A stretch of DNA of 51,222 bases, taken from contig JAFQSQ010000013.1 of assembly GCA_017409465.1 (NCBI GenBank), forward strand, positions 1-51,222. The letters are read 5' to 3'. Position 1 is the first letter of the stretch. Every line of letters starts with the position of its first letter. Under the pieces are notes generated by a model. The model was not told the origin of the DNA, ran no database searches, and saw only the letters and a list, made by a program, of their open reading frames with translations. This stretch comes from Akkermansia sp. GTDB lineage: Bacteria > Verrucomicrobiota > Verrucomicrobiia > Verrucomicrobiales > Akkermansiaceae. Position numbers and translations under genes: made by a program. Of this stretch, positions 23,404-31,812 are shown in pieces.

Positions 23404-24489
23404 ATGTCCAGTACGTTCGGTTCGCATTTCAAAATCAGCACCTGGGGTGAATCCCACGGGGCGGGGGTGGGTGTGGTGATAGACGGATGCCCCCCCGGTG
23501 TGTCGCTTTCCCGCGAGATGATTCAGCAGGCGCTGGATCGCCGTCGTCCGGGACAGAGCGATATCGTGACGCCCAGGCAGGAGGCAGACGAGGTGGAAAT
23601 CCTCAGCGGTGTATTGGACGGCACCACGCTGGGGACGCCTATCGCTCTCTCCGTGCGCAATAAGGATCATCGCTCCTCGGCATATGATGAGATGCAGCAT
23701 ATTTACCGCCCCTCGCATGCGGACTATTGCTACGATGCCAAGTATGGTATACGTGCCTGGGCCGGTGGCGGCCGCGCCAGTGCTCGCGAGACCATCGGCC
23801 GCGTCGCGGCCGGAGCGGTGGCTGAAGCGGTGGTGCGTCGTCTCTGCCCGGATGTGGCCGTCATCGGCTGGGTGGAGCAGGTGCATACCATCGTCTGTCC
23901 GGTGCGCCCTGAGGAGGTGAATGCCGCCGTGGTGGAGTCCAATATCGTGCGTACAGCCGATGCTGAGAGTGCCGCGAAAATGGCAGCTGCCATTCGCGAG
24001 GCCAGGTCGCAGGGTGATTCTCTTGGCGGTATCGTCGCCTGTACCGTGAGAAACTGCCCGGTGGGGCTGGGAGACCCGGTGTTCGATAAGCTGGAAGCCA
24101 CGCTCGCGCACGCTATGCTGAGTATCCCTGCCTGTAAGGGCTTCGAGGTGGGTAGTGGGTTCACCGCCCCCCGTTACAGAGGTAGCGAGCATAACGATGC
24201 GTTCTATATGGAAGGTGAGCGGGTGCGTACCCGTACGAACTTCTCCGGCGGTATTCAGGGCGGTATCTCCAATGGCGAGGATATCAACATGCGCCTGGCG
24301 TTCAAGCCGACGGCCACGCTGATGCTGGAGCAGGATACCGTCAATGATGCGCACCAGGAGGTGCGCCTGAGAGGGAAGGGCAGGCACGATGCCTGCGTGC
24401 TGCCTCGCGCCGTGCCGGTGGTAGAGGCGATGGTCTGGCTGGTTCTCTGTGAACATCTGCTGCACCAGCGGGCGCTGCGACTGAATTGA
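23404..24489 (+). CDS. aroC: Chorismate synthase
   Basis: 361 aa, normal length. It converts 5-enolpyruvylshikimate 3-phosphate to chorismate with reduced FMN, the last common step of aromatic biosynthesis. Diagnostic stretches: [14 protein letters not shown] at the N-terminus, [16 protein letters not shown] [25 protein letters not shown], and [13 protein letters not shown] near the end. ATG 23404 (MSSTFGSHF) fits family starts; a TTG 36 bases upstream does not. Confidence 0.97.
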   Translation: MSSTFGSHFKISTWGESHGAGVGVVIDGCPPGVSLSREMIQQALDRRRPGQSDIVTPRQEADEVEILSGVLDGTTLGTPIALSVRNKDHRSSAYDEMQHIYRPSHADYCYDAKYGIRAWAGGGRASARETIGRVAAGAVAEAVVRRLCPDVAVIGWVEQVHTIVCPVRPEEVNAAVVESNIVRTADAESAAKMAAAIREARSQGDSLGGIVACTVRNCPVGLGDPVFDKLEATLAHAMLSIPACKGFEVGSGFTAPRYRGSEHNDAFYMEGERVRTRTNFSGGIQGGISNGEDINMRLAFKPTATLMLEQDTVNDAHQEVRLRGKGRHDACVLPRAVPVVEAMVWLVLCEHLLHQRALRLN

Positions 24490-24532
24490 GTTTAGTACAC
24501 ATTTCTTGATTTTTTGCGGACATGTCATATTT

Positions 24533-24565
24533 TTGACTTGCCAGCGGGGAGGTGTGTTGTATCAT
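24533..24565 (+). promoter_or_regulatory. Possible promoter of the RRM protein gene
   Basis: TTGACT (24533-24538) with TTGTAT at 18 or TATCAT at 21 bases. This would leave a leader of about 140-150 nt. A nearer alternative is TTGAGG (24666-24671), 17 bases, TACATC (24689-24694). Confidence 0.35.
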
Positions 24566-24714
24566 ACGAAATGCCGGGTCGTGAAGGGTTGGCGAGAAAT
24601 GCCCCTGACAGGCCTGTGCATTTTCTCTGTTCAATCCGCTTCGGTATCCCTGTTGGAATCGTAGGTTGAGGCCGGAGCTCGTATCTGATACATCATATTA
24701 CCAACCAGTCACAC

Positions 24715-25338
24715 ATGGCAGAACATCATACGCAAGGTCGGCAGGGGCAGGGTGCCCGCCGCCGCCGCAATAATCGACGTCCGAATCGCTATCGTATGCC
24801 GCGTCCGGACGATAAACCCACTAAGAAACCCACTCTTCTGCAGCGAATCCTGAGCTTCTTCGGCTTTGGCAAGAAGAAGCAGAACGCCGCTAAGGGTGCT
24901 GATAAGCAGAATCGCAGCAAGCCCAAGCAGAACGTTCGCGTCGCCAAGGGACGCAACAACGCCGCCAACAATAACGGAGGCAATCCGGCTGCGCGCGGGC
25001 GTCGCCGCGCTACATCCGTGCCGCCCACCCGCAACGCTCGTCTCTATGTCGGTAATCTCTCCTACGAGGCTACCGAGGCTGAGCTGGAAGACCTCTTCAA
25101 GGGCTTCGGCGATGTGCGTAGTGTTGAAATCATCTACAACACCCGCACCTACAAGAGCAAGGGCTATGCCTTTGTGGAGATGCGCAAGCTCGAGGATGCC
25201 CAGCGCGCCGCTGAGGTGCTGCACGGTCAGCCGTTTATGGGGCGCGAGCTCATGGTGAGCGCTGCCAGCGAGAAATCCGGCGATGGTGAGCAGCCTGATA
25301 CCGAGGCTGACTCCCCCAAGCCTGAGAGCGAGGCTTAA
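24715..25338 (+). CDS. RRM-domain RNA-binding protein with basic N-terminal tail
   Basis: 207 aa. One RNA recognition motif spans about 108-185, with RNP2 LYVGNL (110-115) and RNP1 KGYAFVEM (149-156), as in the cyanobacterial and bacterial Rbp group. The first ~105 residues are rich in Arg, Lys, Asn and Gln (including RRRRNNRR) and probably disordered. The tail after the RRM is acidic. Such proteins are linked to RNA chaperoning or cold response, but the role here is inferred. Monocistronic, with a strong terminator and possibly a long leader. Confidence 0.88.
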   Translation: MAEHHTQGRQGQGARRRRNNRRPNRYRMPRPDDKPTKKPTLLQRILSFFGFGKKKQNAAKGADKQNRSKPKQNVRVAKGRNNAANNNGGNPAARGRRRATSVPPTRNARLYVGNLSYEATEAELEDLFKGFGDVRSVEIIYNTRTYKSKGYAFVEMRKLEDAQRAAEVLHGQPFMGRELMVSAASEKSGDGEQPDTEADSPKPESEA

Positions 25339-25367
25339 AAAGCGCAGAAGCAACTCGTTGTTTTGTC

Positions 25368-25403
25368 GGACGTGGCAGGAGTGTGTGCCACGTCCTTTTT
25401 TTT
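25368..25403 (+). terminator. Terminator of the RRM gene
   Basis: GGACGTGGCA (25368-25377) pairs with TGCCACGTCC (25386-25395), followed by eight T residues. Confidence 0.93.
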
Positions 25404-25422
25404 CTCCTGATTTTCCATGAAA

Positions 25423-25450
25423 TTGACAGGCCGGTTTATTGTGTTATAAT
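25423..25450 (+). promoter_or_regulatory. Consensus promoter of the Sel1-like gene
   Basis: TTGACA (25423-25428), 16-base spacer and TATAAT (25445-25450): both hexamers match the sigma-70 consensus perfectly. It is the strongest-looking promoter in the window. Confidence 0.85.
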
Positions 25451-25461
25451 GCAGGCAAATA

Positions 25462-27591
25462 ATGCGTATGCCTGTTATGTATTACCACTATCCTATGTCA
25501 ATATTGTTTGCTGCGACTGCTCTGGTAAGCAGCGCCGCTGTGAGTATGCCGACGAGTGTCCGGAGTGCAGAGGATTTGTTGCCCATCCTCAGGGAGTGCG
25601 ATACGATGAGCGTTCAGGATATCCGGCAGCGGCTGATGACCATGCCGATACCCGAATCAGCCGGTATTCCGTTTCAGAAGAAGTTATATACCTGGAAGGG
25701 CGTTGCGCTGTGGATGAATATTGAAGCGGCTACCACACCGGAAGCTCGCGCAGCGGCGGTGGCCTTGATGCAGAAGGAAACGCCTCTGATCTGGGTGACG
25801 ATGCAATGGCTTGCGATGGCCGAGGCTGAAAAAAACGGGGATGCCGCCGAAGCCGAGGATATCCGGCAGGAGGTCGACGCATTCCTGACAACTCATCAGC
25901 AAGAATTGGGTTTCATTTCGCATGTGCATGAGTTGAAGGAGTTTGATAAGCATCCTGAAGAGAAAAAGGGGGAAATCCTGCATCTGATGAGTCAAGACAC
26001 TGATGCGTCGGATGGTATGGCCTCGCTGGCAGTGGCGCATGTCCGAGGTGGATATGGGATGGAGCAGGATGTCGAAAAAGCGCTATCATATGCTTTGCGC
26101 GCGGTGTCCATGGAGGCTATGTTGTGGATCAATTCCGGCTTGGTCCGTAGTCATATGGGGCTGTTGTTGGCGCGGGTATCCGACATGAAAGGAGAAGCCG
26201 CATTCCCGTTAAAGCTGGCTGCTCTGAGGCTTGTATTGCATGGTGACGGCTCCGATGATGGTGATAAGGGAGTAGCCGCTTACCTGCTGACCCATGCGTA
26301 TGAACAATCCCGGGGAGCGATTCCGGCTGCGGAGGCTTTACAGCACAGCGCGTTAAAGGAAGGCGCGCAATATGCACACCCGGCTTGTCTGCACCTGGTG
26401 GCGGAGAAAAATAAAGAGACGGACGCAGAATTGAGCAAAGAGTTTTACCGGCGCGCTGAAGAGGCAGGCTATGACCCGGAGACGGACTATCGGACGAATT
26501 ATCTGAAGTGTTGTTACAGCCGGAGCTTTAATACTCCTGATGTTGAATCTCCGTATGCAGCAGAACGTGAGGCAGAGTATTATCTGAGAAGGTGGATGAG
26601 CAAGGCTCGCTATGAAGACGTATTGCAGGCCAATCCCACCCGCGCATCCCTGGTTTCATTGTTTACTGTGCTGATAGCCGGCGGCGATGAAGCAGAAAAC
26701 TCGTCATTTGTCGATTCCCTGGATGGCTCCGATGCAGTACAAGAGACGGATTCCATGGCGGAGAGGCTGGGAAAATGGGAATCAATGATGAAGAATTCGC
26801 AGCTCCGGGAAGCGACTTCGCAAATGAGGAGTTTCTACAAGACATACCTGAGTCAACCCCATGATGAAGGCATGCCTCTGGAGCTATTACGCTTCGGGGC
26901 TCAATGCGGTGAACCATACTCGGTGTTTATCCTGGCGCATAAGCGTATTCTGTTTGATGATTCGTTTACGCTGGAGACATTACAAGCCGTCCGGTATGCG
27001 CACGATGCGGAGGTGCCTGCTGCAACGCGTTTCCTGTATGAGGTGATGTCAGAAGGGAAGTACGGTGTAGAGGCAAATCCGGTGCTGGCAGATACGCTCT
27101 ATGCAAAGTCGCTGGCCTTGCTGAGTGCGGAATCCTGGTGCGAGCGCCTGAAAGCGGCGGAAACGGAGGAAGACCGCCTCGTGGCGCTCATCCATCTGTT
27201 TGTCGGTTCGGCGGGTGCGGATTATGCGCTGCCGCTGGATGAAGCATTGACTGCGTATGCAGAGAAACACCCGGAATTGGCTGACGTCATCACTCCGCTC
27301 CGCATCCTGTGTCTGGATTTTCACCTGAGAAAAGAGTCGCTCTCCCCCGAACAGGCGAAAACTGCTCATGAACGCCTGCTGGAGCTGGCGCTGACGGCGC
27401 AGCCTGCCGTGATGACCAATGAGCAGGTGGACTATCACCGCGCGTTGATTGATTGGACCTACCGTGTGGAGACTGATGCCGTCAGACGAAGTGCTGCCCG
27501 CAAGGGGATGAAATCACTCGACAGCGGCGAGGCTGATGTGGTGCTGGTGCGCGACCGCGAAGTGTGTCTGGAAGAGCAGGGCGAGGGCTGA
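25462..27591 (+). CDS. Exported Sel1/TPR-like repeat protein
   Basis: 709 aa. A signal peptide is likely (MSILFAATALVSSAAVS, starting at an inner ATG at 25495). ATG 25462 would follow the -10 by 11 bases, in keeping with the very short leaders in this window; the inner ATG is an alternative (698 aa). The body is almost wholly alpha-helical with Sel1-like features: ALAVAHVRGGYGMEQDVEKAL followed by AEALQHSALKEGAQYAHPACLHL and FYRRAEEAGYDP. Later repeats are weak. Sel1 proteins act as protein-interaction scaffolds, often periplasmic. The partner is unknown. A consensus promoter suggests high expression. Confidence 0.72.
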   Translation: MRMPVMYYHYPMSILFAATALVSSAAVSMPTSVRSAEDLLPILRECDTMSVQDIRQRLMTMPIPESAGIPFQKKLYTWKGVALWMNIEAATTPEARAAAVALMQKETPLIWVTMQWLAMAEAEKNGDAAEAEDIRQEVDAFLTTHQQELGFISHVHELKEFDKHPEEKKGEILHLMSQDTDASDGMASLAVAHVRGGYGMEQDVEKALSYALRAVSMEAMLWINSGLVRSHMGLLLARVSDMKGEAAFPLKLAALRLVLHGDGSDDGDKGVAAYLLTHAYEQSRGAIPAAEALQHSALKEGAQYAHPACLHLVAEKNKETDAELSKEFYRRAEEAGYDPETDYRTNYLKCCYSRSFNTPDVESPYAAEREAEYYLRRWMSKARYEDVLQANPTRASLVSLFTVLIAGGDEAENSSFVDSLDGSDAVQETDSMAERLGKWESMMKNSQLREATSQMRSFYKTYLSQPHDEGMPLELLRFGAQCGEPYSVFILAHKRILFDDSFTLETLQAVRYAHDAEVPAATRFLYEVMSEGKYGVEANPVLADTLYAKSLALLSAESWCERLKAAETEEDRLVALIHLFVGSAGADYALPLDEALTAYAEKHPELADVITPLRILCLDFHLRKESLSPEQAKTAHERLLELALTAQPAVMTNEQVDYHRALIDWTYRVETDAVRRSAARKGMKSLDSGEADVVLVRDREVCLEEQGEG

Positions 27592-27594
27592 GCG

Positions 27595-27822
27595 GTGTTG
27601 CAGGCACTTTGTGAGCAGCGCCCTGATGAGCTGAAGGGGTCTCACCTCGTGTTGCGAACCGCCGATATGGCCATCGCTGAGCTGGCCGTTGCCGGTGGGG
27701 TGAAGTCCGTAAGCGCTGACAAGATGGATACCGCCACCCGCGATTATTTGAGAAAACACCATATCGCTGCCGGAGCGAGAACCATTATTCCCATTGAGCA
27801 GCCTCAGGCATTTCTCCCGTGA
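27595..27822 (+). CDS. Small protein of unknown function (GTG start)
   Basis: 75 aa starting with GTG three bases after the Sel1-like stop, so co-transcribed. The sequence (VLQALCEQRPDELKGSHLVL...) is soluble, mixed alpha/beta, without a signal peptide. Codon use resembles its neighbours, but no family is recognised. A weak GGGC-GTT-GCCC hairpin followed by T5 (27835-27853) may end this transcript. Confidence 0.5.
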   Translation: MLQALCEQRPDELKGSHLVLRTADMAIAELAVAGGVKSVSADKMDTATRDYLRKHHIAAGARTIIPIEQPQAFLP

Positions 27823-27875
27823 CTCTTCGAAGGGGGGCGTTGCCCGCCTTTTTCGCCCTCCGGTGTATTCTTCAT

Positions 27876-27905
27876 TTTACATCTCCCCACTCGCTGTGGT
27901 ATGAT
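27876..27905 (+). promoter_or_regulatory. Promoter of the yggS-like gene, leaderless geometry
   Basis: TTTACA (27876-27881), 18-base spacer, TATGAT (27900-27905), then exactly 6 bases to the ATG. Confidence 0.6.
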
Positions 27906-27911
27906 ACGGTC

Positions 27912-28601
27912 ATGTACATCCGAGAGCAACTTGAGGAGATTCGGGCATCGATTGCACAGGCAGAGCAGCGGGCGGGACGCCCGATCGGCAGTGTGAAGCT
28001 GCTGGCTGTCAGCAAGACTTTTCCCGTGGACGATATCATGCAGGCCTATGCAGCAGGGCAGCGGCTGTTCGGTGAGAATCGGCTGCAGGAGGCTATGGAG
28101 AAAATGCCGCAGATGCCAACGGACTGCGAGTGGCACCTGATAGGCCCGCTGCAACGTAACAAGGTGCGGAAGGCTCTGGAGCAGGGCTTCGGCCTGATTC
28201 AGGCTGTGGATTCCATGAAGCTGGCCGCAACGATTTCACGTATCGCCGGAGAGCTGGGGATGTGTGCGAGCATTCTGCTGGAGGTCAATGTAGACGGCGA
28301 GGACAGCAAGCACGGTTTTACGGTGGCTGAGGTAGAGGAACTGTGGGAGGAGCTGGTGGCTCTGCCGCATCTGGAGATACGCGGGCTGATGTGTATTCCC
28401 GCGCCGGTGGAGAACCCGCAGGATGCCCGCCCGGCATTTGCCTGTCTGCGCCGCCTGGCAGAACGATTGCGAGCCCGCGGCCCTCTGTCACTGCCGGAGT
28501 TGTCCATGGGGATGAGCCATGATTTTGCGGTGGCTGTGGAAGAGGGGGCGACTATTGTACGCGTCGGTTCAGCCATTTTTGGCAAGCGTACATACTTGTG
28601 A
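27912..28601 (+). CDS. Pyridoxal-phosphate homeostasis protein (YggS/PROSC family)
   Basis: 229 aa, usual length. The single-domain TIM barrel carries PLP on Lys35 (LAVSKTFP). Family landmarks: FGENRLQEA, WHLIGPLQRNK, LLEVNVDGEDSKHGF, GLMCIPAP, SMGMSHDFAVAVEEGATIVRVG-type ending and GSAIFGKR. It buffers PLP and keeps amino-acid and vitamin B6 pools balanced; no catalytic reaction is established. ATG 27912 starts the recognisable homology; the longer frame upstream would overlap the preceding ORF. Confidence 0.94.
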   Translation: MYIREQLEEIRASIAQAEQRAGRPIGSVKLLAVSKTFPVDDIMQAYAAGQRLFGENRLQEAMEKMPQMPTDCEWHLIGPLQRNKVRKALEQGFGLIQAVDSMKLAATISRIAGELGMCASILLEVNVDGEDSKHGFTVAEVEELWEELVALPHLEIRGLMCIPAPVENPQDARPAFACLRRLAERLRARGPLSLPELSMGMSHDFAVAVEEGATIVRVGSAIFGKRTYL

Positions 28602-28652
28602 TGTTCGTCGAGCATCGTCTGCCCCCCCCGGCAGACAAGCGTTCCAAAGGAA

Positions 28653-28687
28653 AATCCCCCGCAGCATGTACGATGATGCGGGGGATT
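28653..28687. terminator. Bidirectional terminator between yggS and nuoN
   Basis: AATCCCCCGCA (28653-28663) pairs with TGCGGGGGATT (28677-28687), an 11-bp stem between two converging genes. Confidence 0.75.
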
Positions 28688-28723
28688 CGCTGAATGGTGA
28701 ATGGTCAGCAGAGAGCTTGCGCT

Positions 28724-30193
28724 TTACTGCATGGCGCGGATAAGCGGCCAGGTACCCATGATAATCAGGGTGATGGCGCAGAGCGTCAATACCAGACCGG
28801 TGCAGAAGGGCACGCAGAGGGGCTTGTCGTCAGCCTGCGGCTTCTCCCAATACATGGCGCGGATTATCTTGAAGTAGTAGTAGAAACCGGCCGTAGCGCA
28901 GACAATCATCACCGGCAGCAGCCAGATCAGGCAGCTCCAAGACTGCATGGCGGCCACCAGCGCGATGAAGGAGTACATCTTCACGATGAAGCCGAAGGTC
29001 AGCGGTACGCCGGCCAGCGAGGCAAAGCTCACGGTGATGAGGAATGCCGTGCGCGGATTGGTCTGCCCCAGTCCGCGGAAAGCGCTGATCTCCTCGCTGC
29101 CGCGTTGGGTGCGAACCATAGCCACGGCGAAGAACGCTGCTGCTGTGGCCAGGGTATAGGCCAGCATGTACATGGCAGAGAATGTCTCAAAGCGCCCGCC
29201 GAGATAGACGAAGAATACCAGGATGAAACCGGCCTGACCAATCGAGGAGTAACCGAGCAGTCGCTTGGCGTTGGACTGGAAGAGCGCACCGAGGTTGCCG
29301 ATGAGCAGGGTGGCCGCAGCAACGATGGCAAACGCCGTTATCAGCATATCAGCCACCGGGATACCGGGCACTGCCAGCGGACGGAACGGCGACACCAGCG
29401 CGCAGAGCAGGGCAAAACCGGCGGTCTTGGAGGCCACGGCCAGGAAGGTCGTCGTGGGGGTGGGAGCTCCCTGGTACACGTCGGGAATCCAGATGTGCAT
29501 GGGGGCGGCGCCTACCTTGAAGAAGGCTCCCACGAACAGTAGTGCCACCGACATGAGGAAGCCCAGTGCCACCGTACCGCAGCCTACGGAGCCCCCGCGC
29601 AGCGTGTCGATGGTCACGGAGGCATCCAGCAGGAAGGTGCCGCTCATGCCGAAGTACCAGGCAGCGCCGAACACGATGATACCCGTGCTCATGGCACCCA
29701 GCACCAGGTACTTGATGCCGGCCTCAACAGAGCCCTGATTGCGGCGGAAGTAACCGGCCAGAACGTAGGAGGTGAGTGTCACGACCTCGAGGCTGACGAA
29801 GACCATAATCAGGTCTCTCGCCTGTGTCAGGCAGAGAATACCGGCACAAGCCACCAGCGGCAGGGCATAGAACTCACCGGTGCCCTCGTCGCCTGTCCCG
29901 CCGGCGATGGAGGCACAGCAGATCTTGGTGTAGTCATAGGCCAGCAGGATGCTCAGCCCGGTGCCGAGGCACGCCAGCACGCCGAAGGCATTGGCGTGCT
30001 CCCCATCGTACACGTAGCAGGCTACCAGCAGGGCACCGATGGCTGCGATGAGGGAGTAGGCTCGCTTGGGCAGGGTCTTGATAAACGTGTCTGCCATTAT
30101 CAGGGCAGCTGCCAGCCCGACAAGGATAAAGGCAGGAGCGAACTGACCCCAGGTGTAGGTGGCGGAGCAATATGTGGAAATATCTTGCATCAT
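28724..30193 (-). CDS. nuoN: NADH-quinone oxidoreductase subunit N
   Basis: 489 aa, about 14 membrane helices. It is one of the three antiporter-like proton-pumping subunits of complex I. The key charges are kept: Glu in VSLEVVTLTSY, Lys in FFKVGAAPMHIW, and PDVYQGAP after it. An in-frame second ATG follows the first directly. It is the last gene of the nuo operon, starting 19 bases after nuoM and ending before a bidirectional terminator. Confidence 0.95.
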   Translation of the reverse strand: MMQDISTYCSATYTWGQFAPAFILVGLAAALIMADTFIKTLPKRAYSLIAAIGALLVACYVYDGEHANAFGVLACLGTGLSILLAYDYTKICCASIAGGTGDEGTGEFYALPLVACAGILCLTQARDLIMVFVSLEVVTLTSYVLAGYFRRNQGSVEAGIKYLVLGAMSTGIIVFGAAWYFGMSGTFLLDASVTIDTLRGGSVGCGTVALGFLMSVALLFVGAFFKVGAAPMHIWIPDVYQGAPTPTTTFLAVASKTAGFALLCALVSPFRPLAVPGIPVADMLITAFAIVAAATLLIGNLGALFQSNAKRLLGYSSIGQAGFILVFFVYLGGRFETFSAMYMLAYTLATAAAFFAVAMVRTQRGSEEISAFRGLGQTNPRTAFLITVSFASLAGVPLTFGFIVKMYSFIALVAAMQSWSCLIWLLPVMIVCATAGFYYYFKIIRAMYWEKPQADDKPLCVPFCTGLVLTLCAITLIIMGTWPLIRAMQ

Positions 30194-30212
30194 AATTATG
30201 TCAGGTTGGGGT

Positions 30213-31787
30213 TCAGAGGTTCATAATCAACTGCGGGGCGATACCGAAGAGTACGATGAACAGAGCCAGGAATCCGGCAGCGATGATATCCATCACGCTC
30301 AGTCCGGTGGCGCGTTCGGAGGTGTGGGCGATATCGCCCTCGAAGATAGCGCGGAATGCACGGAGCATATAGATAGCGCTGATGACCAGCCCCCACAGCG
30401 CGAAGACGAGGGTCACCTGCACGGCACCCAGACCGCCGAAGAGCGTGGAGATGGACTCAATCACCCAGGTGATGCCACCGATAATCCAGCCGAAGAACGC
30501 ACCCACCAAGCAGAGCTCCTGCAGCCAGCAGCTGATGCCTCTGAGGACATCGCAGCACTCAGGCGACGGGGAGGCCCCGGGGGTCCAGGTCTCAAAGCAG
30601 GAGACGAAGATGGTATACTCGCCGGCGAAATTGGCCAGCAGCGGCAGACCGATGGAGGCCATGCCGGCAAGTCCGAAGAGGAAGCCGAGCAGCGGCAGCT
30701 TGCGACCCAGCCCGCCCATGGAATCAAGCTCCAGCGTGCGAGTCTGGCTCTCAACCTGCCCGGTAAGCAGGAAGAGCATGGCAATCGTCAGACCGTGAGC
30801 CAACATGAGCATGGTGGCTCCGTTCATGGCCAGCTCGTTGGCGCCGTCAGCCGCGATGAACGCGGCAAAGGCGAGGAAGATGTAGCCCATGTGCATCACG
30901 GAGGAGTTACCCAACATGTCATCCAGACGCGTCTGGGAGACGGTCACGTAGCCGACCCACAGGATGTTGCCGAGCAGCAGAAGCAGGAGTAGGTTGTTCC
31001 AGGAACCGAAAATCTGGCTGCAGTAGGGCCCGAAGACAAGTCCCAGGGTGAAGAGTCCGTAAAGACCGAACTTCTTGAGCACACCGGCGTGCATCATGGC
31101 GATGGGGGTGGGGGCGCTGGCGTAGGCCGGGGCTGCCCAGGTGTGGAAGGGGAAGAGCGATACCAGTGTGCCGAAGCCCACGAGCAGCAGCCCGCCAATC
31201 AGACAGGGTGTAGTCGGTCTGATGCCGGCATAGACGGAGGCGGCCATGTCGGTGAAGGTCCAGGCGTGCATCTGGGCGCAGAGCAGCAGTAGCCCTGCCA
31301 GCAGTACCATGGAAGCAAGTCCCAGGTATACCGTGGTCGTCCAGGCGATGGTGCGGCGGTCGCCGCGACCATAGCAGCCGATCATGATGAAGGTCGGGAT
31401 GAGGGCAAGCTCGTGGAAGCCGTAGAATGCCAGAATGTTGTCGGACATGAAGGCGCCGATGGCACCGGCCGAAATCAGCAGCGTGGAGATTGTCCAGCTG
31501 CGCTCTGCATTCGGACTGGGAGCGCGGGTGCCGGCAACGGCTGCAAAGGTGACCAGGACGGCCAGCAGCACCATCGCTTTGCTGATGGAGGAGACAAGGG
31601 TGAACTGAAGCCGGACTCCGCAGAAGGTGGAGAGGCAGTCAGAGCACTCGGTCGGGCAGAGAACCGCCCCTACGCCCAGAATCAGCATGATGGCGGCAGC
31701 CGCCAGGGCTGTGGCACGCCCCGGCATGCGGAGCAGACCGATGAGGGCAGCTGCAATCACAGGTATCAGAATAAGCCAGAGAAGCAT
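30213..31787 (-). CDS. nuoM: NADH-quinone oxidoreductase subunit M
   Basis: 524 aa, membrane antiporter-like subunit. The fifth-helix Glu is present (FHELALIP), and AGVLKKFGLYG keeps the Lys of the eighth helix. The segment before FHTW reads GTLVSLFPFHTWAAP where most NuoM proteins have AVKxPxxPxHTWLPD, so the conserved helix-7 Lys appears to be Leu. Two Cys-rich loops are unusual: LCPTECSDCLSTFCG near residue 45 and a SPECCDVLRGISCWLQELC stretch near 410. The gene follows nuoL by 25 bases. Confidence 0.94.
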   Translation of the reverse strand: MLLWLILIPVIAAALIGLLRMPGRATALAAAAIMLILGVGAVLCPTECSDCLSTFCGVRLQFTLVSSISKAMVLLAVLVTFAAVAGTRAPSPNAERSWTISTLLISAGAIGAFMSDNILAFYGFHELALIPTFIMIGCYGRGDRRTIAWTTTVYLGLASMVLLAGLLLLCAQMHAWTFTDMAASVYAGIRPTTPCLIGGLLLVGFGTLVSLFPFHTWAAPAYASAPTPIAMMHAGVLKKFGLYGLFTLGLVFGPYCSQIFGSWNNLLLLLLLGNILWVGYVTVSQTRLDDMLGNSSVMHMGYIFLAFAAFIAADGANELAMNGATMLMLAHGLTIAMLFLLTGQVESQTRTLELDSMGGLGRKLPLLGFLFGLAGMASIGLPLLANFAGEYTIFVSCFETWTPGASPSPECCDVLRGISCWLQELCLVGAFFGWIIGGITWVIESISTLFGGLGAVQVTLVFALWGLVISAIYMLRAFRAIFEGDIAHTSERATGLSVMDIIAAGFLALFIVLFGIAPQLIMNL

Positions 31788-31812
31788 GGTTGTGATATCA
31801 GGTTAAGGTTGT

